A stretch of DNA of 64,000 nucleotides from Streptomyces antimycoticus. GTDB taxonomy: Bacteria; Actinomycetota; Actinomycetes; Streptomycetales; Streptomycetaceae. Of the stretch, positions 23,101-42,100 are shown one piece after another (position 1 is the stretch's first letter; the number at the start of each line of letters is the position of its first letter). The notes under the pieces were generated by a model. The model searched no databases. It worked only from the letters and a program-made list of their open reading frames with translations, and was not told where the DNA came from. The translations under genes were made by a program, and so were the position numbers. Location of the stretch: NCBI RefSeq assembly GCF_005405925.1, contig NZ_BJHV01000001.1, positions 1,054,001-1,118,000 on the forward strand, written 5' to 3'.

Positions 23101-23746
23101 CCAGATGCAGGCCCACCAGTGAGGAGGAGCATGCCGTGTCGATGGTCATGGCCGGGCCCTCGAACCCCAGCTCATAGGCGACCCGGCCGGTGAGCACGCT
23201 CGCCGAGCTGCCCGTCATCAGGTAGCCCTCGACTCCCTCGGGGACCGTGTCCACGTCCGTGGCGTAGTCCTGGTTGAGGGTGCCGAAGTAGACGCCGACG
23301 TCCTTGCCGCGCAGGCCCGTCGGGTCGATTCCGGCGCGCTCCAACGCCTCCCACGACGTCTCCAGCAGCAACCTCTGCTGCGGATCCATCGCCAGGGCTT
23401 CACGCGGCGATATCCCGAAGAACCCCGCGTCGAACTCCCCCGCGTCGTCCAGAAAGCCACCCTCGCGGACATAACTGGTGCCCGGGTGATCCGGATCCGG
23501 GTCGAAGAGGTTCTCCAGATCCCACCCACGGTCCTCCGGAAACCCACCGACCGCGTCACCGCCGGACGCCACCAGGTCCCACAGCTCCTCCGGCGTAGTC
23601 ACCCCGCCCGGCAACCGGCACGCCATCCCCACGATCGCGATCGGCTCCGACAGGCCGGCCTCGATCTCGGTGAGCCGCTGCCGCGCCTGGTGCAGGTCGG
23701 CGGTCACCCGCTTGAGGTACCGGACCAACTTCTCGTCGTTGTCCAC
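17153..23746 (-). CDS. Type I PKS D: module 6 (KS-AT-DH-ER-KR-ACP)
   Basis: A 2197-residue fully reducing module. The GTG start follows AGGTGA. The N-terminal docking coiled coil ([18 protein letters not shown]) resembles that of PKS C. Domains: KS (about 36-460, TACSSS near 206), AT (GQGAQ near 573, GHSQG near 656, YASH near 758, methylmalonyl type), DH ([10 protein letters not shown] near 965, [11 protein letters not shown]), ER ([17 protein letters not shown] near 1465 with the Tyr linked to 2S-methyl products; [15 protein letters not shown] near 1570), KR (GGTGSLG near 1755, LDD, Tyr near 1895, B-type) and ACP (GFDSL near 2066). The C-terminal docking region (about 2100-2197) is similar to that of PKS A. 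It should set a methyl-bearing methine next to a fully reduced methylene. The gap to PKS C is 18 bp. Confidence 0.95.
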   Translation of the reverse strand: MDNDEKLVRYLKRVTADLHQARQRLTEIEAGLSEPIAIVGMACRLPGGVTTPEELWDLVASGGDAVGGFPEDRGWDLENLFDPDPDHPGTSYVREGGFLDDAGEFDAGFFGISPREALAMDPQQRLLLETSWEALERAGIDPTGLRGKDVGVYFGTLNQDYATDVDTVPEGVEGYLMTGSSASVLTGRVAYELGFEGPAMTIDTACSSSLVGLHLAAQALRSGECSMALAGGATVMSTPSAFVGFSRQRGMAEDGRCKAYAASADGTGWAEGVGVLVLERLSDAERNGHRVLAVVRGSAVNQDGASNGLTAPNGPSQQRVIRQALAGAGLVATDVDAVEGHGTGTTLGDPIEVQALMATYGQDRPEGRPLWLGSLKSNIGHAQAAAGVAGVIKMVLALRYGVLPRTLHVDEPSSQVDWSAGAVELLTEERVWPEVGRPRRAGVSGFGVSGTNAHVILEQAPDRSGDGVPMPEVPGGVVPLVVSGRGDAGLRGQARRLLDVVERRPDVDLDHLARSLAASRAALSARALVLAGDRSEAVAGLEAVAGGEVAGGDVVGRADAQGRVVFVFPGQGAQWVGMGAELLESCGVFAEALGECAGVLDALTGWSLLDVVRGVEGAVSLDRVDVVQPVSFAVMVSLARVWMAAGVVPGGVVGHSQGEIAAACVAGGLSLEDAARVVVLRSRAIAAGLSGRGGMVSLAVGVAEAESLVSRWLGGVEVAAVNGPSSVVVAGEVEALRGLVEECEGAGVRARWVDVDYASHTAQVEAVEGELARSLSQVRPVSSRIPFFSTVEAGWVDAAELDAGYWYRNLRSTVRFAPSIDQLIEEGFAAFVEVSAHPVLTMSIEASAERADAGPVVVTGTLRRDEGGMRRVLTSLGEAYVRGVPVDWTALLGDIPAHAALDLPTYAFQHQHYWLGRRGETVDAAALGLARADHPLLGAVTELPESGGLLFTSRLSLRTHPWLADHAAAGTVLLPGAAFVELAVRAGDEVGCGVVEELVVEAPLTLPEREGVQVRVSVGAPDDSGRRPVAVHSRGQDDASHAPWTRHISGTLAQETPDELDADLTKWPPTGAVVVPEERVRGVYEELEAGGYGYGPAFRGLRAAWTRGDEIYAEVTLPEELSADATAFGLHPALLDAALHATAFRDRPEAQAGPTLPFAYRGVALHASGASALRVRITPNGKDGVGLLLADPSGAAVAVVESLVSRPMPTALLDAAPRTSTEQMFLAGWEELRVAAADAPLDTVSVHTAQDVRQLASRADAPPAPPASDAAESSGSAEAPPVLLYEIGTGDAVRDDTGAACARELTGQVLDVLQTWLTEPSLEDSRLVVLTRGAVGVRDADPVDPAVAAAWGLIGTAQSENPGRILLLDLDDTPASTKALPTLLPALLAGDEPQLALRGGVCHLRRLTRATADEALVAPEGAPAWQLGTRGPGTLESLALLPSPEALVPLPAGHVRIDTRAAGLNFRDVLMALGMYPGEISIGNEGAGVVTEVGPGVTRFAPGDRVMGLFEGAGGPIAVADCLTLVHIPEGWTFEQAAAVPCVFLTAYFGLRDLARLEPGESVLIHAAAGGVGMAAVQLARHWGAEIYGTAGPAKWDAAGAAGVPDGRLANSRTLEFEQRFLEMTEGRGFDVVLDALAGDFVDASLRLLPRGGRFIEMGKSDIRDAEEVGIQHPGVAYRAFDLAEAGGERIQQMLTELVDLFEKGVLTPPPVTAWDIRRAPAAFRFMSQAQHIGKNVFTLPRRLDPEGTVLITGGTGSLGKVAARRLVAEHGVRNLLLTSRSGPQATGAAELQRELTSLGARVRIAACDVGDRDAVAELLSSLPGDAPLTAVVHSAGALDDGVITALTRERLDTVFAPKVDAALHLHELTRHLDLAAFVLFSSAAGTLGSPGQGSYVAANAFLDALAHRRRAQGLPGISLAWGLWAQGAGVGLTGHLTDADQQRMVRGGVAGLSESEGGELFDTALHMPQPVVLPMKLDPGALRAQAATGPVPPLLRGLVRQSRRTARTAADMDAFTQRLTRATSEEQEQVLLGLVCREAARVLGHASAHAIGPDLAFNEIGFDSLTAVELRNRLANHTGIRLPATLVFDYPTPTALMRHLRTKLCPDAPPVPSDNGSEEGLRRALASTPLSRFQELGILDTLMTLVRESEAEQPTDGQRVEEQPAAGQPADGQSAATIADMDVASLVQRAMSKAGK
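21007..22060 (-). repeat. Methylmalonyl-AT cassette copy, module 6
   Basis: Near-identical to the AT segments of modules 1 and 7, but with local differences around the GHSQG upstream segment ([10 protein letters not shown] in place of [10 protein letters not shown]), so it is the most diverged of the three. Confidence 0.78.
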
Positions 23747-23764
23747 CGGAGGTCACCTTCCCCT

Positions 23765-26700
23765 TCACTCGTAGGCGCGGTCGGAATCCGACGGGTCCAC
23801 GATTCCGAACTCGTCGTCGATGAAGGCCAGTACGTCGTCCACCGACGCCGCTTCGAGCGTCGCTTCGATGTCGGTGCCTCCGGCCGGCCCGGGGGCATCG
23901 GTGCTGAGCTTGGCCGCCAGGGCCCGGAGCCGGGCGGCGGCGCCGGTGTCCTTGGCGCCGTCCGGTGGCCGGGCGGCCACCAGTTCTTCGAGCCTCGCCA
24001 CTTCGGCCAGCATCGGGTCCTGGATGGTGTCGGCGCCCAGACGGGTGGTCAGGTGGTCCGCCAGGGTCAGGGGGGTGGGGAAGTCGAAGGCGAACGTGGC
24101 GGGGAGTCGCAGCCCGGTGCGGGCGAGGAGCCGGTCCCGTAGCTCTATCACCGTGAGCGAGTCGAAGCCGACGTCGGTGAAGGCGGCATCGGGGCCGATA
24201 CGACCGACCGAGGCGTAGCCGAGCACATACGCCGCCTCCTGCCGGACCAGGTCGAGAAGGATCGCCTGCCGGTCCGTGGAACCCGCCCCGGCCAGTCGTA
24301 CGGTGAGCGCGGCGGCGTCGTGCGTATGCGCCGACTGTGCCTTCTGCCGGATCCGCCGGGGCTGGGGGACCAGTCCGCGCAGCAGCGGCGGCACCGCCCC
24401 GGTGGCGGCCTGGGCCCGTAGTGCACCGAGGTCCAGCTTGATGGGGAGGACCATGGGTTCGGCCGTACGCAGCGCGGCGTCGAACAGTTCCATGCCCTCG
24501 GCCTGGGACAACGCGGCGAGTCCGTCGCGTGCCAGCCGACGGTGGTCGGTGTCGCCGAGCTGGGCGGTCATGCCCTCGTCCTGGGCCCACATACCCCAGC
24601 CGAGGGAGATCGCGGGTAGCCCCTGGGCGGCCCGGTGCTGTGCCAGCGCGTCGAGATAGGCGTTGGCGGCGGCGTAGTTGCCCTGCCCCGAGCTGCCGAA
24701 GGCGCCTGCGGCGGAGGAGAACAGGACGAAGGCGGACAGGTCCAGGTCCCGGGTCAGCTCATGCAGGTGGATCGAGCCGTCCACTTTCGACCGGAACACC
24801 GCGTCCATACGCTCCGGGGTCAACGCCGTCAGCACACCGTCGTCCAGAACACCGGCCGTATGCACCACCGCCGACAGCGGAGCATCCCCCGGAACCACAT
24901 CCAGCAGCCCGGCGACCGCATCCCGATCCGCCACATCACACGCCACCACCCGCACCCGCGCACCCGCCTTCACCAGCTCCGCCTCCAACTCGACGGCACC
25001 AGCGGCCCCAGGCCCACTCCGACTCGCCAACACCAGACTCCGCACCCCATGCACCGCCACCAGATGCCGCGCCACCACCGCACCCAACGCCCCCGTACCA
25101 CCGGTCACCAACACCGTCCCACCAGAGCCAACGGCACCCGGCCCGGGCTCAGGCACCTCCACAACACGGGTGAGCCGCCGCAGGAAGCACGCTCCCGAGC
25201 GGACCGCTGCCTGGGTCTCATCAGCGGCGAACAGCGCGGGGACGAGGGTGCTCAGCGTCGCGTACGAGGACGGCTCGTTGTCGACGTCCACCAGCAGGAT
25301 GCGCCCGGTGTTCTCCGACTGCGCGGTGCAGACCAGCCCCCATACGGCGGCGATGGCAGGGTCGACCCGCTCACCCGGGTCGACGGCGACCGCGCCCGTG
25401 GTCAGCACGACCATCCGTGTGTTGTCCAGCGTGGGTTCGGTCGACCACGCCTGGACGACCTCCAGTACGCGGCCGGTCAGCTCACGGACGCCTCCCGTGT
25501 CGGTCACTTCGACGGTCACGGCGTCGAACCGCCCGCCTCGCTCGGCCAGTGCGCGTACGTCGTCGGCCGTGGCCACCCGCACCGTGTTCAGTGGGGTGCC
25601 GTCCGGCGTCAACGCCGTCTCCTCCCACGCCGGGCGGAGCAGACGGTCGTGTGTCGAGGCGGCCTTGAACTGCCCGGGCTCGACCGGACGGGACACCATC
25701 GAGCCCACCGAAGCCACTGGGACACCGGACTCATCGGCCAGGTCCAGGGTCAGGGTGTCCTCACCGGTGGGGACCACTCGTACCCGCAAGGCCGTGGCAC
25801 CCGTGGCGTACAGCGCCACATCGCGCCAGACGAAGGGAAGGGCTGTCCGCTGGTCGGCGCGTTCCGCACGGTGCTGGAACGCGGCCGCGTGCATGGCCGC
25901 GTCGAGGAGTGCCGGATGGAGTCCGAACCCCGCCGCCTGGACCCGATGCCCCTCCGGCAGAGCCACCTCCGCATACACCGCACCCTCCGACCGCCACGCC
26001 GCCCGCACCCCCTGGAACACCGGCCCATACCGATAGCCGACCCGCTCCAAACCCGCGTACAGGCCCTCCACCTCCACCGGATCCACCGCCACCGCACCCA
26101 CCGGAGGCCACACCGACAACCCCACGTCAAGTGCGGAGATCCCCTCCGCAGAGCGCAACGTCCCGGTGGCATGCCGCACCCACGCAGCACCCACACCAGC
26201 GTCCTCCGCCCGCGAATACACCCGCACCCCACGCCGACCCCCCTCATCGGCCTCCCCCACACTCACCCGCACCTGCACCACACCGCCCTCCGCCAACACC
26301 AGCGGAGCCTCCATCACCAACTCCTCCACCCCACCACACCCGACCTCATCACCAGCCCGCACCACCAACTCCACAAACACCGCCCCCGGCAACAACACCA
26401 CACCCGCAGCCACATGATCAGCCAGCCACCCATGCGACCCCAACGACAACCGCGACGTGAACAACACCTCACCCGAACCCGGCACCTCCATCACCGCGCC
26501 CAGTAGTGGATGGCCGACACCCGTCAATCCGGCAGACGCCACATCACCGACGCCACGGCCGTCCCCGACCAACCAGTAATGCTCCCGCTGGAACGCATAC
26601 GTCGGCAGGTCAACCGAACCGGTAGGCGTTCCGCCCAGCACGTTCGCCCAGTCCACGTGCACACCGCGCGTATGGCAGGTGGCCAGAGCCGTGATCAGGG

Positions 26701-29404
26701 CACGGGTCTCGTCGCCCTCCCGGCGGAGGGCCGGTACGAAAGCGGCGTGCCCGTCGTCCAAGCACTCGCGGCCCATCGCGGACAGCGTGCCATCGGGACC
26801 CAGTTCCAAATACGTACTCACCCCATACTCGGCCAGCTCCCGCACACCATCCGCGAACCGCACCGCCGAACGCACATGCTCCACCCAGTACTCCGGCGAA
26901 CACACCATCTCCGGGTCCGCCAATGCCCCCGTCACGTTCGACACCAGAGGAATCACCGGCGCGGCGAACGACAGATCAGCGATCGCTTCCCGGAACTCCT
27001 CCAGCATCGGCTCCATACGAGCCGAGTGGAACGCATGCGAAACCGCCAGCCGCCTGGTCCGACACCCCCGCTCGGAGAGCTCCTGCGCCACCCGCAGCAC
27101 CGGCTCCTCATCACCGGAGAGCACCACCGCCGCAGGACCATTCACCGCAGCAATATCCACCCCCTCCACCAGCAGCGGCCGCACCTCCTCCTCACCCGCG
27201 CCCACCGCCACCATCGCACCGCCCTCCGGCAGCGCCCCCATCAACCGACCCCGCGCCGCCACCAACACCACCGCATCCGCCAACGACAACACACCCGCCA
27301 CATACGCCGCCGCCACCTCACCCACCGAATGCCCACCCACCACATCCACCACCACACCCCACGACTCCACCAACCGAAACAACCCCACCTCCACCGCAAA
27401 CAACCCCGCCTGAGCAAACACCGTCCCCTCCAACAACACCCCATCCCCGAACACCACCTCCCGCACCGAACCCGACACACCTCCCCCACCCAGCTCACGG
27501 TCCAACGCCTCACACACCCCATCGAAGGCCTCCCGGAAGACAGGGAACGCCTCATACAACCCACGCCCCATCCCCACCCGCTGACACCCCTGACCAGCGA
27601 ACAACACCCCCAACCGACCACGCACCACCGAACCCGACACCACACCCACCACCGACTCACCCCGCACCACCGCCGCCAGCCCCGACAACGCCTCAACCCG
27701 ACCCCCCGCCACCACCACCGCACGATCCGACAACCCCGCCCGACCACACCCCAACACGACACCCAGCTCCGCCACCCCCACCTCCGGGTGGGCAGCGACG
27801 AAGTCCAGCAGCCGGCGCGCCTGGGCCCGCAAGGCCGCGTCACCCCGCCCGGACACCACCAACGGCACCACTCCACCCGGCGCCTGCACCACAGGCGCGC
27901 CCACCTCCGGCGCCCCCACCACAGGCGCCCCCACCTCCGGCGCCCCCACCTCCGGCGTCTCCACCTCCGGCGTCTCCACCACAGGCTTCTCCACCACCGC
28001 CCCCGCCACGATCGCCACTTCCGGAGCCTGCTCCAGAATTACGTGCGCATTCGTCCCACTCACCCCGAACCCCGACACCCCGGCCCGACGCGGACGCCCC
28101 ACCTCCGGCCACACCCGCTCCTCGGTCAGCAGCTCCACCGCACCAGCCGACCAATCCACCTGCGGCGACGGCTCATCCACGTGCAACGTCCTCGGCAACA
28201 CCCCATGCCGCAGGGCCATCACCATCTTGATGACACCGGCCACGCCCGCAGCCCCCTGAGTGTGGCCGATGTTGGACTTGAGCGAGCCGAGCCACAGCGG
28301 GCGGTCCTCCGGCCGCCCCTGGCCGTATGTGGCCAGCAGTGCCTGCGCCTCGATCGGGTCGCCCAGCGCCGTGCCCGTCCCATGGGCCTCCACCGCGTCC
28401 ACCTCGGAGGCGGTGAGGCGCGCATGGGCCAGCGCCTGCCGGATGACGCGCTGCTGAGAGGGGCCGTTCGGGGCCGTCAGACCGTTCGACGCACCGTCCT
28501 GGTTCACCGCACTACCCCGCACCACCGCCAGCACCCGATGACCGTGCCGCTCCGCGTCCGACAGCCGCTCCAGCAGCAGCACTCCGGCGCCCTCGGAGAA
28601 GCCGGTGCCGTCCGCCGCCGCGGCGAATGCCTTGCAGCGCGCGTCGGCGGCGAGTCCGCGCTGGCGTGAGAAGCCGATGAACGCCCGTGGGGTGCCCAGG
28701 ACGGTGACGCCACCGGCCAGCGCCATCGAGCAGTCTCCCGCCCGCAGGGCCCGCGCCGCCAGGTGGAGGGCCACCAGGGACGCGGAGCACGCGGTGTCGA
28801 CCGTGACGGCGGGGCCCTCGAACCCGAAGGTGTAGGAGATCCGGCCGGACAGCACACTTCCGGCGTCGGAGGTCATCAGATAGCTCTCCAGGGCCTCGGG
28901 CAGCTCCGGCAGCCCGGCGCCGTAGTCACTGCCCGCGAACCCGGAGAAGACACCGACGTCCTTGCCGCGCCACGCGGTCGGGTCGATTCCGGCCCGTTCG
29001 AACGCCTCCCAGGAGAGCTCGAGCATGATGCGCTGCTGCGGATCCATCGTGACCGCCTCGCGCGGGGAGATCCCGAAGAAGCCCGCGTCGAACTCCCCGG
29101 CGTCGTGCAGAAATCCGCCCTCGCGTACGTAGCTGGTGCCCCGGTGGTCGGGGTCCGGATGGAACAGGTGCGCCAGATCCCAGCCGCGGTTCTCCGGGAA
29201 GCCGGTGATTCCGTGCCGCCCGTGCAGCACCAGGTCCCACAGCTGCTCCGGGGAGGACACTCCGCCCGGAAGCCGGCAGGCCATCGCGACGATCGCGATC
29301 GGCTCCGACTTCTCGGCCTCCAGCTCGCGGACCCGCTTCTGGGCACGGCGGGCGTCCGCCAGCACGCGCTTGAGGTATTCGCGCAGCTTCCCGTCATCTG
29401 CCAT
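23765..29404 (-). CDS. Type I PKS C: module 5 (KS-AT-DH-KR-ACP)
   Basis: An 1879-residue monomodular synthase; ATG preceded by AGGAGTG. The N-terminal docking helix reads [20 protein letters not shown]. Domains: KS (about 35-460) whose active-site motif reads TACSAS instead of TACSSS (Cys near 206 kept), a KS-AT linker carrying a seven-fold five-residue repeat, AT (GQGCQ near 601, GHSVG near 692, HAFH near 792, malonyl type), DH ([10 protein letters not shown] near 995, [11 protein letters not shown] near 1169), KR (GGTGALG near 1436, LDD, Tyr near 1577, B-type) and ACP (GFDSL near 1750). The tail after about 1800 is an acidic docking region. It should create the C8=C9 double bond of the chain. 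The gap after PKS B is 81 bp. Confidence 0.95.
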   Translation of the reverse strand: MADDGKLREYLKRVLADARRAQKRVRELEAEKSEPIAIVAMACRLPGGVSSPEQLWDLVLHGRHGITGFPENRGWDLAHLFHPDPDHRGTSYVREGGFLHDAGEFDAGFFGISPREAVTMDPQQRIMLELSWEAFERAGIDPTAWRGKDVGVFSGFAGSDYGAGLPELPEALESYLMTSDAGSVLSGRISYTFGFEGPAVTVDTACSASLVALHLAARALRAGDCSMALAGGVTVLGTPRAFIGFSRQRGLAADARCKAFAAAADGTGFSEGAGVLLLERLSDAERHGHRVLAVVRGSAVNQDGASNGLTAPNGPSQQRVIRQALAHARLTASEVDAVEAHGTGTALGDPIEAQALLATYGQGRPEDRPLWLGSLKSNIGHTQGAAGVAGVIKMVMALRHGVLPRTLHVDEPSPQVDWSAGAVELLTEERVWPEVGRPRRAGVSGFGVSGTNAHVILEQAPEVAIVAGAVVEKPVVETPEVETPEVGAPEVGAPVVGAPEVGAPVVQAPGGVVPLVVSGRGDAALRAQARRLLDFVAAHPEVGVAELGVVLGCGRAGLSDRAVVVAGGRVEALSGLAAVVRGESVVGVVSGSVVRGRLGVLFAGQGCQRVGMGRGLYEAFPVFREAFDGVCEALDRELGGGGVSGSVREVVFGDGVLLEGTVFAQAGLFAVEVGLFRLVESWGVVVDVVGGHSVGEVAAAYVAGVLSLADAVVLVAARGRLMGALPEGGAMVAVGAGEEEVRPLLVEGVDIAAVNGPAAVVLSGDEEPVLRVAQELSERGCRTRRLAVSHAFHSARMEPMLEEFREAIADLSFAAPVIPLVSNVTGALADPEMVCSPEYWVEHVRSAVRFADGVRELAEYGVSTYLELGPDGTLSAMGRECLDDGHAAFVPALRREGDETRALITALATCHTRGVHVDWANVLGGTPTGSVDLPTYAFQREHYWLVGDGRGVGDVASAGLTGVGHPLLGAVMEVPGSGEVLFTSRLSLGSHGWLADHVAAGVVLLPGAVFVELVVRAGDEVGCGGVEELVMEAPLVLAEGGVVQVRVSVGEADEGGRRGVRVYSRAEDAGVGAAWVRHATGTLRSAEGISALDVGLSVWPPVGAVAVDPVEVEGLYAGLERVGYRYGPVFQGVRAAWRSEGAVYAEVALPEGHRVQAAGFGLHPALLDAAMHAAAFQHRAERADQRTALPFVWRDVALYATGATALRVRVVPTGEDTLTLDLADESGVPVASVGSMVSRPVEPGQFKAASTHDRLLRPAWEETALTPDGTPLNTVRVATADDVRALAERGGRFDAVTVEVTDTGGVRELTGRVLEVVQAWSTEPTLDNTRMVVLTTGAVAVDPGERVDPAIAAVWGLVCTAQSENTGRILLVDVDNEPSSYATLSTLVPALFAADETQAAVRSGACFLRRLTRVVEVPEPGPGAVGSGGTVLVTGGTGALGAVVARHLVAVHGVRSLVLASRSGPGAAGAVELEAELVKAGARVRVVACDVADRDAVAGLLDVVPGDAPLSAVVHTAGVLDDGVLTALTPERMDAVFRSKVDGSIHLHELTRDLDLSAFVLFSSAAGAFGSSGQGNYAAANAYLDALAQHRAAQGLPAISLGWGMWAQDEGMTAQLGDTDHRRLARDGLAALSQAEGMELFDAALRTAEPMVLPIKLDLGALRAQAATGAVPPLLRGLVPQPRRIRQKAQSAHTHDAAALTVRLAGAGSTDRQAILLDLVRQEAAYVLGYASVGRIGPDAAFTDVGFDSLTVIELRDRLLARTGLRLPATFAFDFPTPLTLADHLTTRLGADTIQDPMLAEVARLEELVAARPPDGAKDTGAAARLRALAAKLSTDAPGPAGGTDIEATLEAASVDDVLAFIDDEFGIVDPSDSDRAYE
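25890..26590 (-). repeat. Module 5 DH segment nearly identical to module 8 DH
   Basis: Partner of the block at 10655-11350. The two copies differ at only scattered bases, while the KS and ACP regions of the same modules have clearly diverged. Confidence 0.8.
26820..27760 (-). repeat. Malonyl-AT cassette copy, module 5
   Basis: Near-identical to the AT cassettes of modules 3 and 8, with the same G-ending codon bias. Confidence 0.8.
27881..27985 (-). repeat. 15-bp coding minisatellite in the KS-AT linker of PKS C
   Basis: Seven consecutive 15-bp units encode variants of the pentapeptide P-(E/V)-V-(E/G)-(T/A). The other modules have a short unrepeated linker at this point. It extends the flexible region between KS and AT by about 35 residues. 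Confidence 0.85.
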
Positions 29405-29485
29405 CAGTGGTCACTCCTGAAGGAAACGGTGGCGTTGTGCTGGAGGTCGGCGGGGTGCGGTGTGCGGTCGCGCGGGCCCGGGCGG

Positions 29486-36078
<6,593 letters not shown>

Positions 36079-36106
36079 GGCTGCTCCCACCGCTTCGAGT
36101 GCGCGA

Positions 36107-39100
36107 TCACAACTGGGTTCCGTCGAATGCCCGTTGGACCAGTCCGGCGATATCCATTCCATCGATCAGGTCGAGCTCTTCGTCGGCGGACGGCCGACTC
36201 CCGTTCCCCGCGGTCGCATCCGTCCTGGCCAGCGACCGCAGCGCGTCGAGCACTCCGGCCTCGCGGAACCGGCTGAACGGTACGGAGGCCAGCACACGGC
36301 GGATCTCCTCCTCATCGGCCTCGGTGACCTCGTCGTCGCCCTGGTCTCCCAGAAGTTCGGTGCGCAGGTACTCCACCAGCGCGGCGGGCGTGGGGTAGTC
36401 GAATACGAGGGTGGCCGGCAGCCGGGTGCCCAGAGCGGCGCCGAGGGTGTTGCGCAGGTTCACCGCCGCCAGGGAGTCGAACCCCATCTCCTGGAAGGCG
36501 CGTTGCGGTTTGACGGCCTCGACGCCGCTGTGTCCCAGTGCGAGGGCCGCGTTCTCACGCACCACCTTCATCAGCGCGCGTTCCCGCTCGGCGTCGGAGC
36601 CCGCGGCCAGTTCGCGCAGGAACTCCGAGGCGGACTCGTCGGCGGACTCGTCCGGTCGAAGGCCGTCGACGATCTCCTGAACGCCCGGCAGGTCACCGAT
36701 CAACGGGCTGGGCCGCAGCGAGGTGAAGGCCGGGACGAACGCCGCCCAGTCGATGTCCGCCACGGCCACGAGGGTGTCGTCATGGCGCACGGCGTGCGTC
36801 AGGGCCGCCATGGCCGCCTCGGGCGCCATCGGCAGCACACCACGGCGGCGCAACTGCTCCTGGGCCGTGGCGTCGGCGGCCACACCGAAGCCGTCGATCA
36901 CACCCCAGGCCACCGAGGTGGCCACCAGCCCCCTGGCACGGCGACGCTCGATCAGGGCGTCGAGCTGTGCGTTGGCCGCGCCGATCAGTCCCTGGCCGCC
37001 ACCGCCCCAGACGCTGGCGACCGAGGAGAAGACCACGAACAGGTCCAGCTCCCGTTCGGCCAGGAGCGTGTCGAGATGGAGCAGACCGTCGACCTTGGCC
37101 GCCAGGGTCCGGGCCAGTTCATCGGCGCTGGTGGCGTCGGTCTGGGCGATCCGTGCGAGGTCGGCGGTGTGGACGACACCGGTGAGCCCGGGATACGCGG
37201 CGGGGCCGGTGAGCAGCCTCTCGACCGCGTCCCGGTCGGTGAGGTCCACCGGGCACACCGTCACCTTGGCGCCCTGACCGCTCAGCTCGTCCCGCAGGGC
37301 CACCACATCCGGCGCCTCCGGATCCGGCGCCCCCGGATCCGTCCCGACGGTCAGCACTAGATGTTCGGCACCGGCACCGGCCAGCCAGCGCGCGGCGTGC
37401 CGGCCGAGACCCTCCGTACCGCCGGTGACCAGGACGGTGCCACGCGGCCGCCACTCCGGCTTCGCCACGGCGGTGGGCAGTGGATGGCTCCGCATCCTGC
37501 GTACGAACGCGCCCGTGGCACGGATCGCGAGCTGGTCCTCACCGCCCGGATCGGCCAGCACGCCGAGCAGGGTCCGGGCGGCCCGGTCGTCGAACACATC
37601 CGGGAGGTCCACCAGCGCCCCCCATCGGTCCGGCTGCTCCAGCGCCACGGCCAGGCCGAGTCCCCACACCGCCGCCTGTTCCGGGGCACTGAGCCGGTCC
37701 GTCGCGCCGACGCTCACCGCGCCTGTGGTGGCGCAGTACAGACGGTGGCCAGAGCCCAGGTCGCCGAGGGCCTGGACCAGAGCCAAAGTGGCCGCAGCCC
37801 CCTCGGTGAGCGTCGCGGAGCCGGGACGTTTGCGCTGGTCGAGCGCGAGCAGGGACAGCACCCCGCCGATGTCCTCATGGTCCGCCAGCGCGCCGCGCAG
37901 CGTCTCGGCGAGGGCGACGCGATCCGCCGATTCGGCTCCGTCGAGCCGCAGGGTCGTGGTGCGCAGACCCTGGCGATTCAGCGCCGGGACCACCTGGGCC
38001 GCGTACTCCTCGTCCCGGCAGCCGTACGGCAGGACGACCAGCCAGGTGCCGGTGGGTACGCCGGAGGCGGCACCGGGAAGCGGCTTCCAGGTGACCTGGT
38101 AGCGCAGCCGGTCGGCCGTGGACTTCTCACCGCGCTTGCGTCGCCAGTCCGACAACACGCCCAGCGCGCCGCCCACGGCGTCCAGAGCGGCCCGGGCGTC
38201 CTCGCCGTCGGCCAGATCCAGCGCCTCGGCCACCGAACCCAGGTCCTCACGTTCGACAGCGGCCCAGAACCGGGCGTCGTCGGTGTCGCCGGAGGCGCCG
38301 ACGGGGCTCTGGTGAGCGCCGGGCCGGGTGTCATGGAGCCAGTAGTGCGCGCGCTGGAAGGCGTACGTGGGCAGATCGGGGAGGTGGACGGGTGGGACGG
38401 AACCGCCGAAGAGGGCGCCGAAGTCGATGCGTACGCCTGCCACATGCAGTCGAGCGACGGCGGACAACAGCGCACGGACCTCGTCGCCCTCCCGTCGCAG
38501 GGATGGCACCACCACGGACTCTGCGGCCGACTCCTCCGGCAGACAGTCACCGACCATCGCGGACAACACCGCATCCGGCGCCAGCTCCAGATACGTGCTC
38601 ACTCCGTAGTCAGCGAGTGCTCGCACTCCATCCGAGAACCGCACCGCCGCACGCACATGCTCCACCCAGTACTCCGGCGAACACACCATCTCCGGGTCCG
38701 CCAATGCCCCCGTCACGTTGGACACCAGAGGAATCACCGGCGCGGCGAACGACACATCGGCAATCGCCTCCCGGAACTCCTCCAGCATCGGCTCCATACG
38801 AGCCGAGTGGAACGCATGCGAAACCGCCAGCCGCCTGGTCCGACACCCCCGCTCGGAGAGCTCCTGCGCCACCCGCAGCACCGGCTCCTCATCACCGGAG
38901 AGCACCACCGCCGCAGGACCATTCACCGCAGCAATATCCACCCCCTCCACCAGCAGCGGCCGCACCTCCTCCTCACCCGCGCCCACCGCCACCATCACCC
39001 CACCCTCCGGCAGCGCCCCCATCAACCGACCCCGCGCCGCCACCAACACCACCGCATCCGCCAACGACAACACACCCGCCACATACGCCGCCGCCACCTC

Positions 39101-42100
39101 ACCCACCGAATGCCCACCCACCACATCCACCACCACACCCCACGACTCCACCAACCGAAACAACCCCACCTCCACCGCAAACAACCCCGCCTGAGCAAAC
39201 ACCGTCCCCTCCAGCAGTTCCCCGTCCCCGAACACCACCTCCCGCACCGAACCCGACACACCTCCCCCACCCAGCTCACGGTCCAACGCCTCACACACCC
39301 CATCGAAGGCCTCCCGGAAGACAGGGAACGCCTCATACAACCCACGCCCCATCCCCACCCGCTGACACCCCTGACCAGCGAACAACACCCCCAACCGACC
39401 ACGCACCACCGCCCCCGACACCACACCCACCGCCGACTCCCCCCGCACCACCGCCGCCAGCCCCGACAACGCCTCCTCCCGACCCCCCGCCACCACCACC
39501 GCACGATCCGACAACCCCGCCCGACCACACCCCAACGCGAGGGCGAACTCGCCGAGATCCTGGTCCGGTCGCTGATCCAGGAAGGACAACAGCCGCTGTG
39601 CCTGAGCGCGCAGCGCGCCCTCGCCTCGCGCGGACACCGGAAGAAGGGCCAGGCCGCCCGGCAGCTGCGGAGCAGGTGGGGCGGGCTCGAGTACGTCCAA
39701 GGGCTGTTCCAGGATGACGTGGGCGTTGGTGCCGCTGACCCCGAACGCCGACACCCCGGCCCGGCGCGGACGCCCCACCTCCGGCCACACCCGCTCCTCG
39801 GTCAACAACTCCACCGCACCAGCCGACCAATCCACCTGCGACGACGGCTCATCCACATGCAACGTCCTCGGCAACACCCCATACCGCAACGCCAACACCA
39901 TCTTGATCACACCAGCCACACCCGCAGCCGCCTGCGCATGACCAATATTCGACTTCAACGACCCCAACCACAAAGGACGCTCACGATCCTGGCCATACGT
40001 GGCCAACACCGCCTGCGCCTCGATCGGATCACCCAACGGCGTACCCGTCCCATGCGCCTCGACCACATCCACATCCGCCGCCACCAACCCCGCAACAGCC
40101 AACGCACGCCGAATCACCCGCTGCTGCGACGGACCATTCGGCGCCGTCAACCCATTCGACGCACCATCCTGATTCACCGCACTGCCCCGCACCACCGCCA
40201 ACACCCGATGACCAAGACGCTGGGCATCCGACAACCGCTCCACCACCAACACACCCACACCCTCAGCCCACCCCGTACCATCCGCCGACGCCGCGAACGA
40301 CTTGGATCGTCCGTCCGGGGCGAGCCCACGCTGACGGGAGAACTCCACGAAGGCGTCCGGCCCGGCCATCACCGTCACCCCACCGGCCAGCGCCATCGAG
40401 CACTCACCCGACCGCAACGCCTGCGCCGCCAAATGCAACGCCACCAACGACGACGAACACGCCGTATCCACCGTCACCGCAGGACCCTCGAACCCCAGCA
40501 CATACGACACCCGCCCCGACAGCACACTTCCCGCGCCGCCGGTCATGAGGTAGCCCTCGGAGCCCTCGGGAGCCGTGTCGAGGCGGCCGGCGTAGTCGTG
40601 GTTGACCATTCCGGCGAAGACACCGATGTCATGGCCGCGGAGCGAGGCCGGGTCGATCCCGGCCCGCTCCAACGCCTCCCACGACGTCTCCAGCAGCAAA
40701 CGCTGCTGCGGATCCATCGCCAGCGCCTCACGCGGCGAAATCCCGAAGAAATCCGCGTCGAACTCCCCCGCGTCGTAGAGGAAACCACCTCGCCGCGCAT
40801 AACTGGTCCCGGCGTGGTCCGGGTCCGGGTCGAACAGGTTCTCCAGATCCCAGCCGCGGTCCACGGGGAAATCGCCGATGCCCTCGCCCCCGGCCGTAAC
40901 CAGATCCCACAGGTCCTCCGGCGAGGCCACGCCGCCCGGCAACCGGCACGCCATCCCCACGATCGCGATCGGCTCCGTGGGATCGCCCGCCGCCCACGCC
41001 GATCCGGTCCATCCGGTGTCCCGTCCGAGAAGCCGGGCGTGCAGGAACGACGCGAGCGCGGCCGGTGTCGGATAGTCGAACGCGAGCGTGGTCGGCAGCT
41101 CGGCGCCGGTCAGCTCCCGCAGGCGGTTGCGGAGCCGGACCACGTTCAGGGAGTCGAAGCCGAGGTTCTGGAAGGCCCGTTCGCCGTCGATCGCCGACGC
41201 GTCGTCATGCCCCAACACCGCGGCCGCGCTGCTCAGCACCACATCCAGGACCAGCCGATGGCTCTCGGCCTCGGTTCCCGCCATCAGTCGCTCGGCGAAG
41301 GCCGTGGTGCCGCCGCCCGGGAGCGCTGCCGCATCCGGCGGCAATCGACGTGCGGAACCCAGCTCGCCCGTCGTAGTGGCGTCCGATACGGGGGCGTCGG
41401 GCCAGTACCGCCGGTGCTGGAAGGCGTAGGTCGGCAGGTCGACCCTGGGCCGCGAGGACCCCGAGAGCAGCGCGGTCCAGTCGACCGGGACGCCACGGAC
41501 GTGCAGCCGGGCGAGCGCGGCCACGGCGGCGACCGGCTCGGCCTGTTCGCCGTGCAACGTGGCCACGAACATGGCCGGGTCGGCACCGTCGCCCAGCGCT
41601 TCCTGCGCCATGGCGGTGAGGACACCCTCGGGGCCCAGTTCCAGGAAGGTCGTGATGTCCCCGGCGTGGAGCGTGCTGACGCCGTCGAGGAAACGGACGG
41701 TCCTGCGGGCGTGCTCGACCCAGTAGTCCGGGGAGCACAGCTGGTCGGGGGTGGCCCATTCGCCGGTGACGTTGGAGACGATGGGCACCGTCGGAGGCGC
41801 GTACGACAGCCCGGTGGCGACGGCGCGGAACGCCTCCAGCATGCCGTCCATATGCGCGGAGTGGAAGGCATGGCTGACCCGCAGCCGCTTGGTCCGGTAC
41901 CCCTCGGCCGCGCATGTCCGCTCGACGGCCACCACGGCGTCCTGGTCCCCGGAGACGACCACGGAGGCGGGCCCGTTGACCGCGGCAATGTCCACGGCGC
42001 CCGGTTCATCGGCCAGCAGAGACCGCACCACGGACTCGGGAGCGTTGAGCGCGACCATCGCGCCGGCGGGCAGGGCCTGCATCAGCCGCCCGCGCGCGGC

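Noticed and set aside
27000..28250. Short-period C-rich and Pro-codon repeats resembling a CRISPR or satellite on the plus strand
   Set aside because: No spacer/repeat periodity exists. The pattern comes from NNG codon bias on the minus strand, apart from the 15-bp coding minisatellite reported separately.
36079..36162. Longer start for PKS B
   Set aside because: It would overlap the PKS A 3' end without a ribosome site. ATG 36078 with GGGAG and a docking helix is preferred.
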